A stretch of 64,000 bases of DNA. It comes from Mycobacterium bourgelatii. GTDB taxonomy: Bacteria > Actinomycetota > Actinomycetes > Mycobacteriales > Mycobacteriaceae. Shown here piece by piece: positions 34,730-41,948 of this stretch; the stretch's first letter is position 1, and each line of letters opens with the position of its first letter. Location of the stretch: assembly GCF_010723575.1 (NCBI RefSeq), contig NZ_BLKZ01000001.1, positions 2,356,001-2,420,000 of the forward strand, read 5' to 3'. The notes beneath the pieces were generated by a model that was given only the letters and a program-made list of their open reading frames with translations, was not told the origin of the DNA and ran no database searches. A program made the translations under genes and the position numbers.

Positions 34730-35587
34730 ATGATGAAGCTCGCCCGTCCGGACGTCTTCCACCCGCGGGTCGTGCTCGCGGGTTGTCCGTCGCAGCGCAC
34801 CGGGGACGGCGACGACGACGGGCTGGTGGGCGCCCTGAGAAACCGTGGGCTGCATGCCCGTTGGTTGTCCTGGGACGACCCGCAAATGGCCGACGCCCAC
34901 CTGGTGATTCTGCGCGCCACCCGCGACTTTGCCGACCGGCTGGATGAGTTTCTGCCGTGGACCACCAGCGTTCAGAACCTGCTGAACGCCCCCGCCGTGG
35001 TGGCCTGGAACGCCGATCGAGGCTACCTGGCAGACCTGGCGGATGGGGGAGTGGCGACCGTACCGGGCGAGGTCTATCCGCCAGGCCGGCGGGTCACGCT
35101 CCCGGCGCACGGGCGAATCTTCGTCAGCCCGCCTGTCGGCACCGGGACGCGGCGCTTTCGCGATCGGCCGAGCGCACGGGCACACATCGCCGGGCTGCAT
35201 GACGCGGGCCGCGACGTGTTTGTGCAGCATGTCGATCCGGCCGGCGAATCGGTGCTGATTTTCCTCGGCGGCAAGCCGTCACACGCATTCACCGTGCGCG
35301 GTGGAGCGCTACACGAGACCGAGCTTGATTTCGAACTATGGGACGTGGGAGCCGCCGCGTTGGCCTCCGCGGCGACAAAAGTGGGCATCCACACGAGCGA
35401 GCTGCTGTACGCACGAGCCCATTTGTCCGGCGCCCGTCTGCTGGAATTACAACTGATCGATCCGTCGCTGGGCTGGCTGCGGCTGAGCGCCGAGACCCGC
35501 GAACTTGCCCAACGGGAGTTCGCGGTGTGCGTGGAGTCAGCGTTGGAGCGCCTCGGGCTCGGCCCGTTCTCGCATCGACGCCCATAG
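34730..35587 (+). CDS. ATP-grasp-like protein (Rv1455 family)
   Basis: 285 residues, annotated elsewhere as conserved hypothetical (Rv1455). The order of segments suggests a glutathione-synthetase/RimK-like ATP-grasp protein: an N-terminal pre-ATP-grasp domain (RVVLAGCPSQRTGDGDDDG, then LRATRDFADRLDEFLPW), a hinge AVVAWNADRGYLADLADGGVATVPGE, a lysine-poor mid-region FVSPPVGTGTRRFRD, FVQHVDPAGESVLIFLGG and a C-terminal LELQLIDPSLGWLRLS. In canonical members the hinge has a Lys where Arg is here, so catalysis is uncertain. Alternative ATG at 34733. Its 3' end overlaps that of ctaA by 51 bases. Confidence 0.7.
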   Translation: MMKLARPDVFHPRVVLAGCPSQRTGDGDDDGLVGALRNRGLHARWLSWDDPQMADAHLVILRATRDFADRLDEFLPWTTSVQNLLNAPAVVAWNADRGYLADLADGGVATVPGEVYPPGRRVTLPAHGRIFVSPPVGTGTRRFRDRPSARAHIAGLHDAGRDVFVQHVDPAGESVLIFLGGKPSHAFTVRGGALHETELDFELWDVGAAALASAATKVGIHTSELLYARAHLSGARLLELQLIDPSLGWLRLSAETRELAQREFAVCVESALERLGLGPFSHRRP

Positions 35588-36493
35588 CGCCGCGGTGGCC
35601 GCCGTGCACGCGGCGGCACCGGCCACGTGGATGGCGACCAGGACGGCGGGCACGCCCGTGTAGAACTGCGCGGTGCCGACGGCCGCCTGCGCGACGATCA
35701 AGGCCAGCAAGACGCCCAGCCGCAACATGATTGCGCGCGTAGCGCTGACCGCAAGCAGCCCGAAGCCCAGGCCGACCACTAGTGCGACATAGGACACCAG
35801 CAGCGACGAGTGCGCGTGCACCAGGGTGGTGATCTCGATCTTCAGCCGCGGCACGGTCCGGCTGGGGCTCTTGTCGCCGGCATGCGGGCCCGCCGCCGTC
35901 ACCAAGGTGCCCGTCACCAGCACCAAGGCGAGGTTGACCGCACTGAGCGCCGTCAGGATGCGCAGCGGCCTGGCCACGCGCTGCCGGACCACACCATCGT
36001 CGGGCTCGCCGATCTTGACGAACAGCAACACCGACAGCCACACCATCGTCATCGACGCAAGCAGATGGATCGCCACCGTCCACCACAGCAGCCCGGTGCG
36101 CACCGTGATGCCACCGATCACCGCCTGCACGACCGTCGAGGCCGGCATCAACCACGCGTAGACCAGCACCTCGGTGCGTCGGCGCGCGCGGGTGACCGCC
36201 AGCACTGCCAGCGCCGCGGTGAGCACCACGGCGAAGGTGATCATCCGGTTGCCGAATTCGACCGCCTGGTGAATCCGCGGCACCTCGGCGACCGCGACCG
36301 GCGTGAAACTGCCCGGAAAACACTGCGGCCACGTCGGGCAACCCAGCCCGGACGCGGTGACCCGGACGATCGCTCCGGTGACCGCGATACCGCCCTGAGT
36401 CAGGATGACGGCGGCGCCGATCAGCCGTTGCACACGCAGGCTGGGGTCGGGCAGCAGATCCACCACCCGCATCAGCGCTCGTCCCACGGCCAT
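35537..36493 (-). CDS. ctaA: Heme A synthase (COX15/CtaA)
   Basis: 318 residues from the ATG at 36493 (a TTG six codons upstream is possible). CtaA oxidises heme O to heme A in the membrane. Features: a first membrane segment with TGAIVRVTASGLGCPTWPQC (cysteine pair of the first extracytoplasmic loop), EVPRIHQAVEFGNRMITF and WWTVAIHLLASMTMVW (heme-ligand histidines), then EITTLVHAHSSLLVSYVALV and IHVAGAAACTAATAALWASM. About eight hydrophobic segments. Homologous to Rv1456c, once annotated as an ABC component. Partner of ctaB. Confidence 0.93.
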   Translation of the reverse strand: MAVGRALMRVVDLLPDPSLRVQRLIGAAVILTQGGIAVTGAIVRVTASGLGCPTWPQCFPGSFTPVAVAEVPRIHQAVEFGNRMITFAVVLTAALAVLAVTRARRRTEVLVYAWLMPASTVVQAVIGGITVRTGLLWWTVAIHLLASMTMVWLSVLLFVKIGEPDDGVVRQRVARPLRILTALSAVNLALVLVTGTLVTAAGPHAGDKSPSRTVPRLKIEITTLVHAHSSLLVSYVALVVGLGFGLLAVSATRAIMLRLGVLLALIVAQAAVGTAQFYTGVPAVLVAIHVAGAAACTAATAALWASMRERAEPEALQR

Positions 36494-36577
36494 TGCCCGA
36501 TCGTAAGGCAACGAAAACTACAACCTGTAGTAAGGGCGGACGTGGCCAAGATTCCAGATGCGCACTATGCAGGAGAG

Positions 36578-37426
36578 ATGACCAACGTTCCCGCCATTGC
36601 GCTCAATCACGGCGCGCGCATCCCGCAACTGGGTTTCGGCGTCTTCCAGATCGAGCCCGAGAACACCGCCGCCGCGGTGGCCACCGCGCTGGAGATCGGG
36701 TACCGACACATCGATACGGCGCAGATGTACGGCAATGAGAAAGAAGTCGCTCAGGGTGTCCGCCAGGCGGGGCTGGATCGCTCGGAAGTCTTCATCACCA
36801 GCAAGCTCAACAACGGCGCTCACCGACCCGATGACGCCCGTCGGGCGTTCGACGGCACATTGGCGGCCCTCGAGTCCGACTACGTCGATTTGTTCCTCAT
36901 CCACTGGCCGTTGCCAACGCGCTACGACGGCGACTTCGTCTCGACCTGGAAGGTGCTCGAGGAATTCGCTCGCGACGGGCGGGCCCGCAGCATCGGGGTG
37001 TCGAATTTCCAGACCTTGCATCTCAAGCGGTTGGCGCAGGAATCCGACACCGTGCCGGCGGTGAACCAGATCGAGGTCCACCCCTACTTCGCCAACGACC
37101 AGGTCCGGGCCTACGGGAAAGCGCACGGCATCGTGACGGAGGCGTGGTCGCCGATCGCCCAGGGCAAGGTTCTCGGCGACCCGACGATCAAGCGCATCGC
37201 CGACGACGTCGGCAAGACTCCCGCGCAGGTCGTATTGCGCTGGCACATCCAGCGTGGTGACGTCGTCTTCCCCAAATCGGTGTCGCCGGAGCGGATGAAG
37301 GAGAATTTCGACATCTTCGGCTTCGAACTCAGCGCCGAGGACATGGACGCGATAACGGGCCTCGACCAGGGCGAAGCGGGTCGCACCGGCGGCCACCCAG
37401 ACAACTTCGACTACATCCCGGACTGA
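36578..37426 (+). CDS. Aldo/keto reductase
   Basis: 282 residues of the AKR family (2,5-diketo-D-gluconate reductase-like). The catalytic tetrad is visible: Asp and Tyr in YRHIDTAQMYGNEKEV, Lys in VFITSKLNN, His in LFLIHWPLP. The C-terminal NADPH site is VFPKSVSPERMKEN. ATG 36578 follows AGGAG closely. The open frame extends far upstream, but that part is antisense to ctaA. It lies between ctaA and the ABC exporter, where M. tuberculosis has no gene as I recall, so it is an insertion or a lineage-specific retention. Confidence 0.93.
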   Translation: MTNVPAIALNHGARIPQLGFGVFQIEPENTAAAVATALEIGYRHIDTAQMYGNEKEVAQGVRQAGLDRSEVFITSKLNNGAHRPDDARRAFDGTLAALESDYVDLFLIHWPLPTRYDGDFVSTWKVLEEFARDGRARSIGVSNFQTLHLKRLAQESDTVPAVNQIEVHPYFANDQVRAYGKAHGIVTEAWSPIAQGKVLGDPTIKRIADDVGKTPAQVVLRWHIQRGDVVFPKSVSPERMKENFDIFGFELSAEDMDAITGLDQGEAGRTGGHPDNFDYIPD

Positions 37427-37430
37427 GCCT

Positions 37431-37611
37431 CGCCGAACGTGTGGCCCTTGCTCCCGAAGTATCGGTCATGGGGCCAGACGGCGCACTTTCGACGCGTGGG
37501 GCTGCGGGGCTGCGGCGGCCTTAGCGTCGCCGAACGTGTGGCCCTTGTCCCCGGAGTGTCGGTCGGGGGGCAATACGGCCCACTTTCGACGCGGGCTGCG
37601 GGGCTGCGGGG
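37431..37611. repeat. Two imperfect direct repeats of about 85 bases
   Basis: Copy 1 starts at 37431 and copy 2 at 37528 (97 bases apart). Both begin CGCCGAACGTGTGGCCCTTG and end ACTTTCGACGCG followed by GGGCTGCGGGGCTGCGG. Copies differ at scattered positions. The block fills the space between the aldo/keto reductase stop and the ABC permease stop (convergent genes). No coding frame is supported. A strain-variable tandem repeat is the simplest reading. Confidence 0.8.
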
Positions 37612-37623
37612 GCGTGAAAAAGG

Positions 37624-38412
37624 TCAGGTGAAGCGGAACCAGCGCAGCGCCGCCAACGCTCCCAGCGTGCCCCACACCGCCAGGACGACGACTCCGAACC
37701 AGTCCATCGACAGCGTCATCGCCTGCGACAGCGCTTCGGTCAACGCGCCCGACGGCGTCACCCGCGCCGCCCATTTCACCCCGACCGGGATCAATTCCGT
37801 CTCCAGCGTCAGCGCCCCGAACCCGGCGAAGACGAACCAGAGCAGGTTGGCGACGGCCAGCACGATCTCGGCGCGCAACGTCCCGCCCAGCAGCAGTCCG
37901 AGCGCGGCGAACCCGGCGGTGCCCAGCGCGATGATCGCCGCCCCGAGCGCCAGAGCCGCCGGCGCCGGTCGCCAACCCAGCACAAAGCCGACGGTCCCAA
38001 ACAGAATTGCCTGCAAGAACACCACGGCGACCACCGCCAGCGACTTGCCCGCGATGATCCCCCAGACCGGCAGCGGGGTAGCGCCAAGGCGCTTCAACGC
38101 GCCGTAGCGGCGGTCGAACGCGACCGCGATGGCCTGGCCGGTGAAGGCGGTCGAGATGACCGCGAGCGCCATGATGGCCGGGACGAACGTGGCGGCGCGG
38201 TTGCTGCCGAATGATCCCAACGGCAGCAGCGTCAGCCCGACCAGCAACGTGATCGGGATGAACATGGTCAACAGCAGTTGCTCGCCGTTGCGCAGCAGCA
38301 GCTTCAACTCCAGGCCGAACTGGGCAGCCAGCATGCGCGGGACGGCGTTGGGCCGCGGGTCGGGTGTGAAGGTGCCCGGTGGGAACGTTTCGGTTTGTGC
38401 GTCTTGAGTCAC
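37624..38412 (-). CDS. ABC-2 type transporter permease
   Basis: 262 residues from a GTG that overlaps the stop of the ATP-binding gene. It has six hydrophobic segments, starting after a cytosolic amphipathic N-terminus (AAQFGLELKLLLRNGEQLL), e.g. LLTMFIPITLLVGLTLLPLG and GVVVLAVWGTLGALAALRWF. Typical of ABC-2 exporters of lipids or drugs. Homologous to Rv1457c. Together with the ATPase at 38409 it forms the exporter; mptB is in the same operon upstream, so a role in envelope glycolipid traffic is possible. Confidence 0.9.
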   Translation of the reverse strand: MTQDAQTETFPPGTFTPDPRPNAVPRMLAAQFGLELKLLLRNGEQLLLTMFIPITLLVGLTLLPLGSFGSNRAATFVPAIMALAVISTAFTGQAIAVAFDRRYGALKRLGATPLPVWGIIAGKSLAVVAVVFLQAILFGTVGFVLGWRPAPAALALGAAIIALGTAGFAALGLLLGGTLRAEIVLAVANLLWFVFAGFGALTLETELIPVGVKWAARVTPSGALTEALSQAMTLSMDWFGVVVLAVWGTLGALAALRWFRFT

Positions 38413-39350
38413 TGCCGCAACTTTCTGCCGGTGAGGTCGAGAAACACGTCCTCCAGGCTGCGCTGCTCCACCCGCATGTCGGTGGCCAGCACATCGATGC
38501 GTGCACACCACGCGGTGACCGTCGCCAGCACCTGTGGATCGACCGGCCCTTCCACCAGGTACTCGCCCGGAGTTACCTCCGTGGCCTTGTAGTCCTCCGG
38601 CAGCGCCGAAGCCAGCAGCGACAGATCCAGCCGAGGTGGCGCGGTGAACCGCAACTGGTCTTTCGCCCCGCTGCGCATCAGCTCGGTGGGCGTGCCGGCG
38701 GCCACCGTGACGCCGTGATCGATGATGACCAGCCGGTCGGCGAGTTCCTCGGCCTCTTTGAGCTGGTGGGTGGTCAGCACCACCGTCACGCCGTCACGGC
38801 GCAGCGCGTCGATCAGCTCCCACACCAGCAGCCGGGCGTGCGCATCCATGCCGGCGGTGGGCTCGTCGAGAAACACCAGTTCGGGACGGCCGACGAGCGC
38901 GCACGCCAGAGCCAGCCGCTGCTGCTGCCCACCGGAGAGCCGCCGGTAGGTGGTACGGGCGGCGTCCGTGAGGCCCAGAGTCTCCAGGAGCCATTGGGGA
39001 TCCAGTGGGTCCGCCGCATACGACGCCACCAGGTTCAGCATTTCGCCCGCCCGCGCCGCCGGGTATCCGCCGCCGCCCTGCAACATCACGCCGATCCGCG
39101 CGCGCAACTGTGCGTTGTCGGCAATCGGGTCCAGGCCCAGCACCTCGATGGTGCCGGCGTCAGGGCGGACGAACCCCTCGCACATTTCGACGGTGGTCGT
39201 TTTTCCCGCGCCGTTGGGGCCCAACAGGGCCATCACTTCGGCGGCGTGGACGTCGAGATCGAGGTTGGATACGGCGGTCAGTGACCCGTAGTACTTACTT
39301 ACCCCGCGTAACCGAACGACCGGTTCGCGGGATTCACGGGCCAAGCTCAC
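38409..39350 (-). CDS. ABC transporter ATP-binding protein
   Basis: 313 residues, daunorubicin-resistance-like ATPase. Walker A is LLGPNGAGKTTTVEM, signature LSGGQQQRLALACAL, Walker B LVFLDEPTAGMD, switch His in VVLTTHQLKEAEEL; the C-terminal extension (about residues 225-313) is of the DUF4162 type. GTG start overlaps the mptB stop. Homologous to Rv1458c. Confidence 0.94.
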   Translation of the reverse strand: MSLARESREPVVRLRGVSKYYGSLTAVSNLDLDVHAAEVMALLGPNGAGKTTTVEMCEGFVRPDAGTIEVLGLDPIADNAQLRARIGVMLQGGGGYPAARAGEMLNLVASYAADPLDPQWLLETLGLTDAARTTYRRLSGGQQQRLALACALVGRPELVFLDEPTAGMDAHARLLVWELIDALRRDGVTVVLTTHQLKEAEELADRLVIIDHGVTVAAGTPTELMRSGAKDQLRFTAPPRLDLSLLASALPEDYKATEVTPGEYLVEGPVDPQVLATVTAWCARIDVLATDMRVEQRSLEDVFLDLTGRKLRQ

Positions 39351-41083
39351 GTGGAATCAGCGTAGGCGTCGGGCGCGGCTTTGGAGCGCGGGGTGGCGGG
39401 ACTCACTTGGGAAGCCACTGTCGGGTCCTGTTCGACGGGCGCTGTGTCCGACGCGGCATGCGCCCCTACCGGCACGTTCGCTTCGTCGTCCTCCGGTAGT
39501 GCTCGCCACGGCAGGCGGGTGTAGGTCACCGCGATGATCACCACCACGATGATGATGCTGGCCAGCGTCGCGTCGATGATCTGGAACAGGGCAAAACGGT
39601 CACCGTTGGCGGTCGGGCCCAGGATGCCGACGATGAGGGTGACCATGATCGCCGCGACCCGGAATCCGGTGCGGGTCGCCCAGGCGGCCAGCGGAATGAT
39701 CGCCCAGAGCAGATACCAGGGCTGCACCACCGGGAACAGCAGCACGGTCAGGCCCAGCGCCACGCCGAGGCCCCCGATCGGGTGCAGCCGACCGCGGAAA
39801 ACGGCCAGCAGCAGCCAACTAACCACGACCATGATGATCAGCACGCCGATGCCACGCGTCAGCGCCAGTATCGCGGTGGTGTGATCGCCCAGTCCCAGCA
39901 GGATGCCCACCTGCCCAGTGCCGAGGGCCAGCAGCGTTGGCGGCGACATCCAGCTGCGGACCACGTTGGCGGTGCCCAGCGTGAACACCCAGCCAAACCC
40001 GAGTCCGCTGGCCCAGCCCACCAGGGCCATCACCGCGACTGACAGCCCCGCCATCGCACTACCGGTCAGCAGTAGTGCCTTGACGGTGCCGCCGTTGCGG
40101 TAGGCCAACGCCGTGGTGACGAACCCGAGCGCCAGCAGGGATGGCAGCTTGACCTGCGACGACAGGACGATGAGGATCGACCCCCCGAGCAGCATGCCCA
40201 GCGGTTCCCAATCCGGGCCGGGTCGCCACGACGTCGGCTTCAACCTGGCGGCGTCCAGGCCGCGCAGTGCGAACTCGGCGCCGGTCAGCATCAGGCCGAG
40301 CATCAGCGCCTCGTTATGGATGCCGGCGACCAGGTGCATGATCAACAGCGGATTGGCGGCTCCAAGCCAAAGCGCACTCACCTCGGCCACGCCGCAGCGC
40401 CGGGCAAGTCGGGGTGTGGCCCACACGATCAGCACCACGCCGATCAGCACCACCAGCCGGTGGCACAGCACGGCGGCGACAATGTTTTCCCCGGTCAGTG
40501 CCGATATGCCGCGGCCGATCCATAAAAACAGGGGACCGTAGGGCGCCGGCGTCTCCCGCCACAGACTGGGTACGGACAGCGTGAACACGTGACCAAGACC
40601 CAGCCCGGAGGCCGGCCCGACTCGGTACGGATCGAGCCCGTCCCGGCATATCTGGCTTTGCGCCAGGTAGGAGTAGACGTCCTTGCTGTACATCGGCGGC
40701 GCGATCAGCAGGGGCAGCACCCACAGCATCAGCGTGCGGTCTAACTCCCCGCGCGACATGCGACGCTTGCCCAGCGCGAACCGGCCGAGCATCAACCAGG
40801 CCAGCGCCATCATGACCGCGCCGGTGGTCGTCATGGTCAACGACACCGTCTGGATGCGCGACGGGAGATTGAGGAGCCGGACCCCGAAAGTGGGGTCTTG
40901 CACGACGGGCCGCGCCCCGGCGCCCAGTGCGCCGATCGCCATCAGCACGGTGCCGGTGGCGCCGAAGAGGCGGGTGCGCTTCAGCGCCTGGAGCTCGGCG
41001 GGATTGAGCGGTGAGCCCACCGTCTGCTCGTCACCGTGCAAGCTCGCGATCGAGGAGCTCAGCGTATGGTGGCGGCCTGCCAT
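39347..41083 (-). CDS. mptB: Alpha-(1->6)-mannopyranosyltransferase
   Basis: 578 residues, GT-C type polyprenyl-phosphate-mannose-dependent mannosyltransferase that builds the lipomannan/lipoarabinomannan core; homologous to Rv1459c. Twelve or so membrane segments. The first extracytoplasmic loop carries PPMYSKDVYSYLAQSQICRDGLDPYRVGP, with the Asp expected for GT-C enzymes (shown here in part: SKDVYSYLAQSQ). Further landmarks are HLVAGIHNEALMLGLMLTG and QVKLPSLLALGFV. The C-terminal ~65 residues are a soluble acidic tail. ATG at 41083, divergent from sufR with 97 bases. Confidence 0.92.
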   Translation of the reverse strand: MAGRHHTLSSSIASLHGDEQTVGSPLNPAELQALKRTRLFGATGTVLMAIGALGAGARPVVQDPTFGVRLLNLPSRIQTVSLTMTTTGAVMMALAWLMLGRFALGKRRMSRGELDRTLMLWVLPLLIAPPMYSKDVYSYLAQSQICRDGLDPYRVGPASGLGLGHVFTLSVPSLWRETPAPYGPLFLWIGRGISALTGENIVAAVLCHRLVVLIGVVLIVWATPRLARRCGVAEVSALWLGAANPLLIMHLVAGIHNEALMLGLMLTGAEFALRGLDAARLKPTSWRPGPDWEPLGMLLGGSILIVLSSQVKLPSLLALGFVTTALAYRNGGTVKALLLTGSAMAGLSVAVMALVGWASGLGFGWVFTLGTANVVRSWMSPPTLLALGTGQVGILLGLGDHTTAILALTRGIGVLIIMVVVSWLLLAVFRGRLHPIGGLGVALGLTVLLFPVVQPWYLLWAIIPLAAWATRTGFRVAAIMVTLIVGILGPTANGDRFALFQIIDATLASIIIVVVIIAVTYTRLPWRALPEDDEANVPVGAHAASDTAPVEQDPTVASQVSPATPRSKAAPDAYADST

Positions 41084-41169
41084 CAGAGCAGCGTAGCGGG
41101 ATGGACAAAGGCGCTGTTGCCCTTGTCACGTGAGGGCACCCTTGCTGGACCCGACGCCGGAATTGCGTC

Positions 41170-41184
41170 ACACTGGTGTTGTGA
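41170..41184 (+). promoter_or_regulatory. SufR operator overlapping the sufR start codon
   Basis: ACACT-GGTGT-TGTGA: an exact match to the palindrome ACACT-N5-TGTGA that I recall as the binding site of M. tuberculosis SufR. The right half covers the GTG at 41181. This fits a leaderless transcript starting at that GTG, with the repressor bound over the transcription start. Autoregulation of the whole operon follows. The match is seen in sequence; binding is inference. Confidence 0.8.
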
Positions 41185-41948
41185 AAATCCGATCCGAGCT
41201 GGATGTTGCCGTGCCTGCAGGTGGCGGCGCCTCCTCCGCTGCCGGGTCAGACGGCCACACCCGCCGCGCCATCGTGCGGTTACTGGTGGAATCCGGATCG
41301 ATTACGGCCAGTGAGATCGGCGACCGGCTCGGCCTGTCGGCCGCCGGTGTCCGTAGGCATCTCGACGCGTTGATCGAAGCCGGCGACGCCGAGTCCGTCG
41401 CCCCGGCAGCCTGGCAACAGGCAGGCCGTGGGCGCCCCGCCAAGCGTTACCGACTGACCGGGGCGGGCCGGGCCAAGCTCGAGCACGCCTATGACGACCT
41501 CGCGGCCGCGGCCATCCGGCAGCTGCGCGAACTCGGCGGTGAAGAGGCGGTTCAGACCTTCGCCAGGCGCCGTATCGATGCCATTTTGGCCGGTGTCGAC
41601 GGTGCCGAGGGTCCGGACGACGACGACGTCGAAGCGGCCGCCGAGCGGATTGCCGATGCGCTCACCAAGGCCGGCTACGTCGCTACCACCACCCGGGTGG
41701 GCGGGCCGATCCACGGTGTGCAAATCTGCCAGCACCACTGCCCGGTGTCCCACGTTGCCGAGGAATTTCCGGAGTTGTGTGAAGCCGAGCAACAGGCCAT
41801 GGCCGAAGTGCTGGGCACTCACGTGCAGCGGTTGGCGACGATCGTCAACGGCGACTGCGCTTGCACTACCCACGTGCCCCTGACCGTGCCATCTCAGGCG
41901 CCCAGCCCGCGCCAACCGACAACGAGCAACAAAGGAGCGTCGATATGA
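41181..41948 (+). CDS. sufR: Fe-S cluster-sensing transcriptional repressor SufR
   Basis: 255 residues from the GTG at 41181; an upstream in-frame GTG at 41130 (272 residues) is possible but has no ribosome binding site and would put the operator inside the gene. N-terminal winged HTH: RRAIVRLLVESGSITASEIG, DRLGLSAAGVRRHLDALIEAG. C-terminal Fe-S site: cysteines in QICQHHCPVSH, PELCEAEQ and NGDCACTTH, of which three are expected to bind a 4Fe-4S cluster. SufR represses the operon when the cluster is present and releases on iron or nitrosative stress. Homologous to Rv1460. ATGA overlap with sufB. Confidence 0.93.
   Translation: MKIRSELDVAVPAGGGASSAAGSDGHTRRAIVRLLVESGSITASEIGDRLGLSAAGVRRHLDALIEAGDAESVAPAAWQQAGRGRPAKRYRLTGAGRAKLEHAYDDLAAAAIRQLRELGGEEAVQTFARRRIDAILAGVDGAEGPDDDDVEAAAERIADALTKAGYVATTTRVGGPIHGVQICQHHCPVSHVAEEFPELCEAEQQAMAEVLGTHVQRLATIVNGDCACTTHVPLTVPSQAPSPRQPTTSNKGASI

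Noticed and set aside
35810..36577. Long N-terminal extension of the aldo/keto reductase
   Set aside because: It is antisense to ctaA; the AKR fold starts at MTNVPAIALNHG with a ribosome binding site at 36571.
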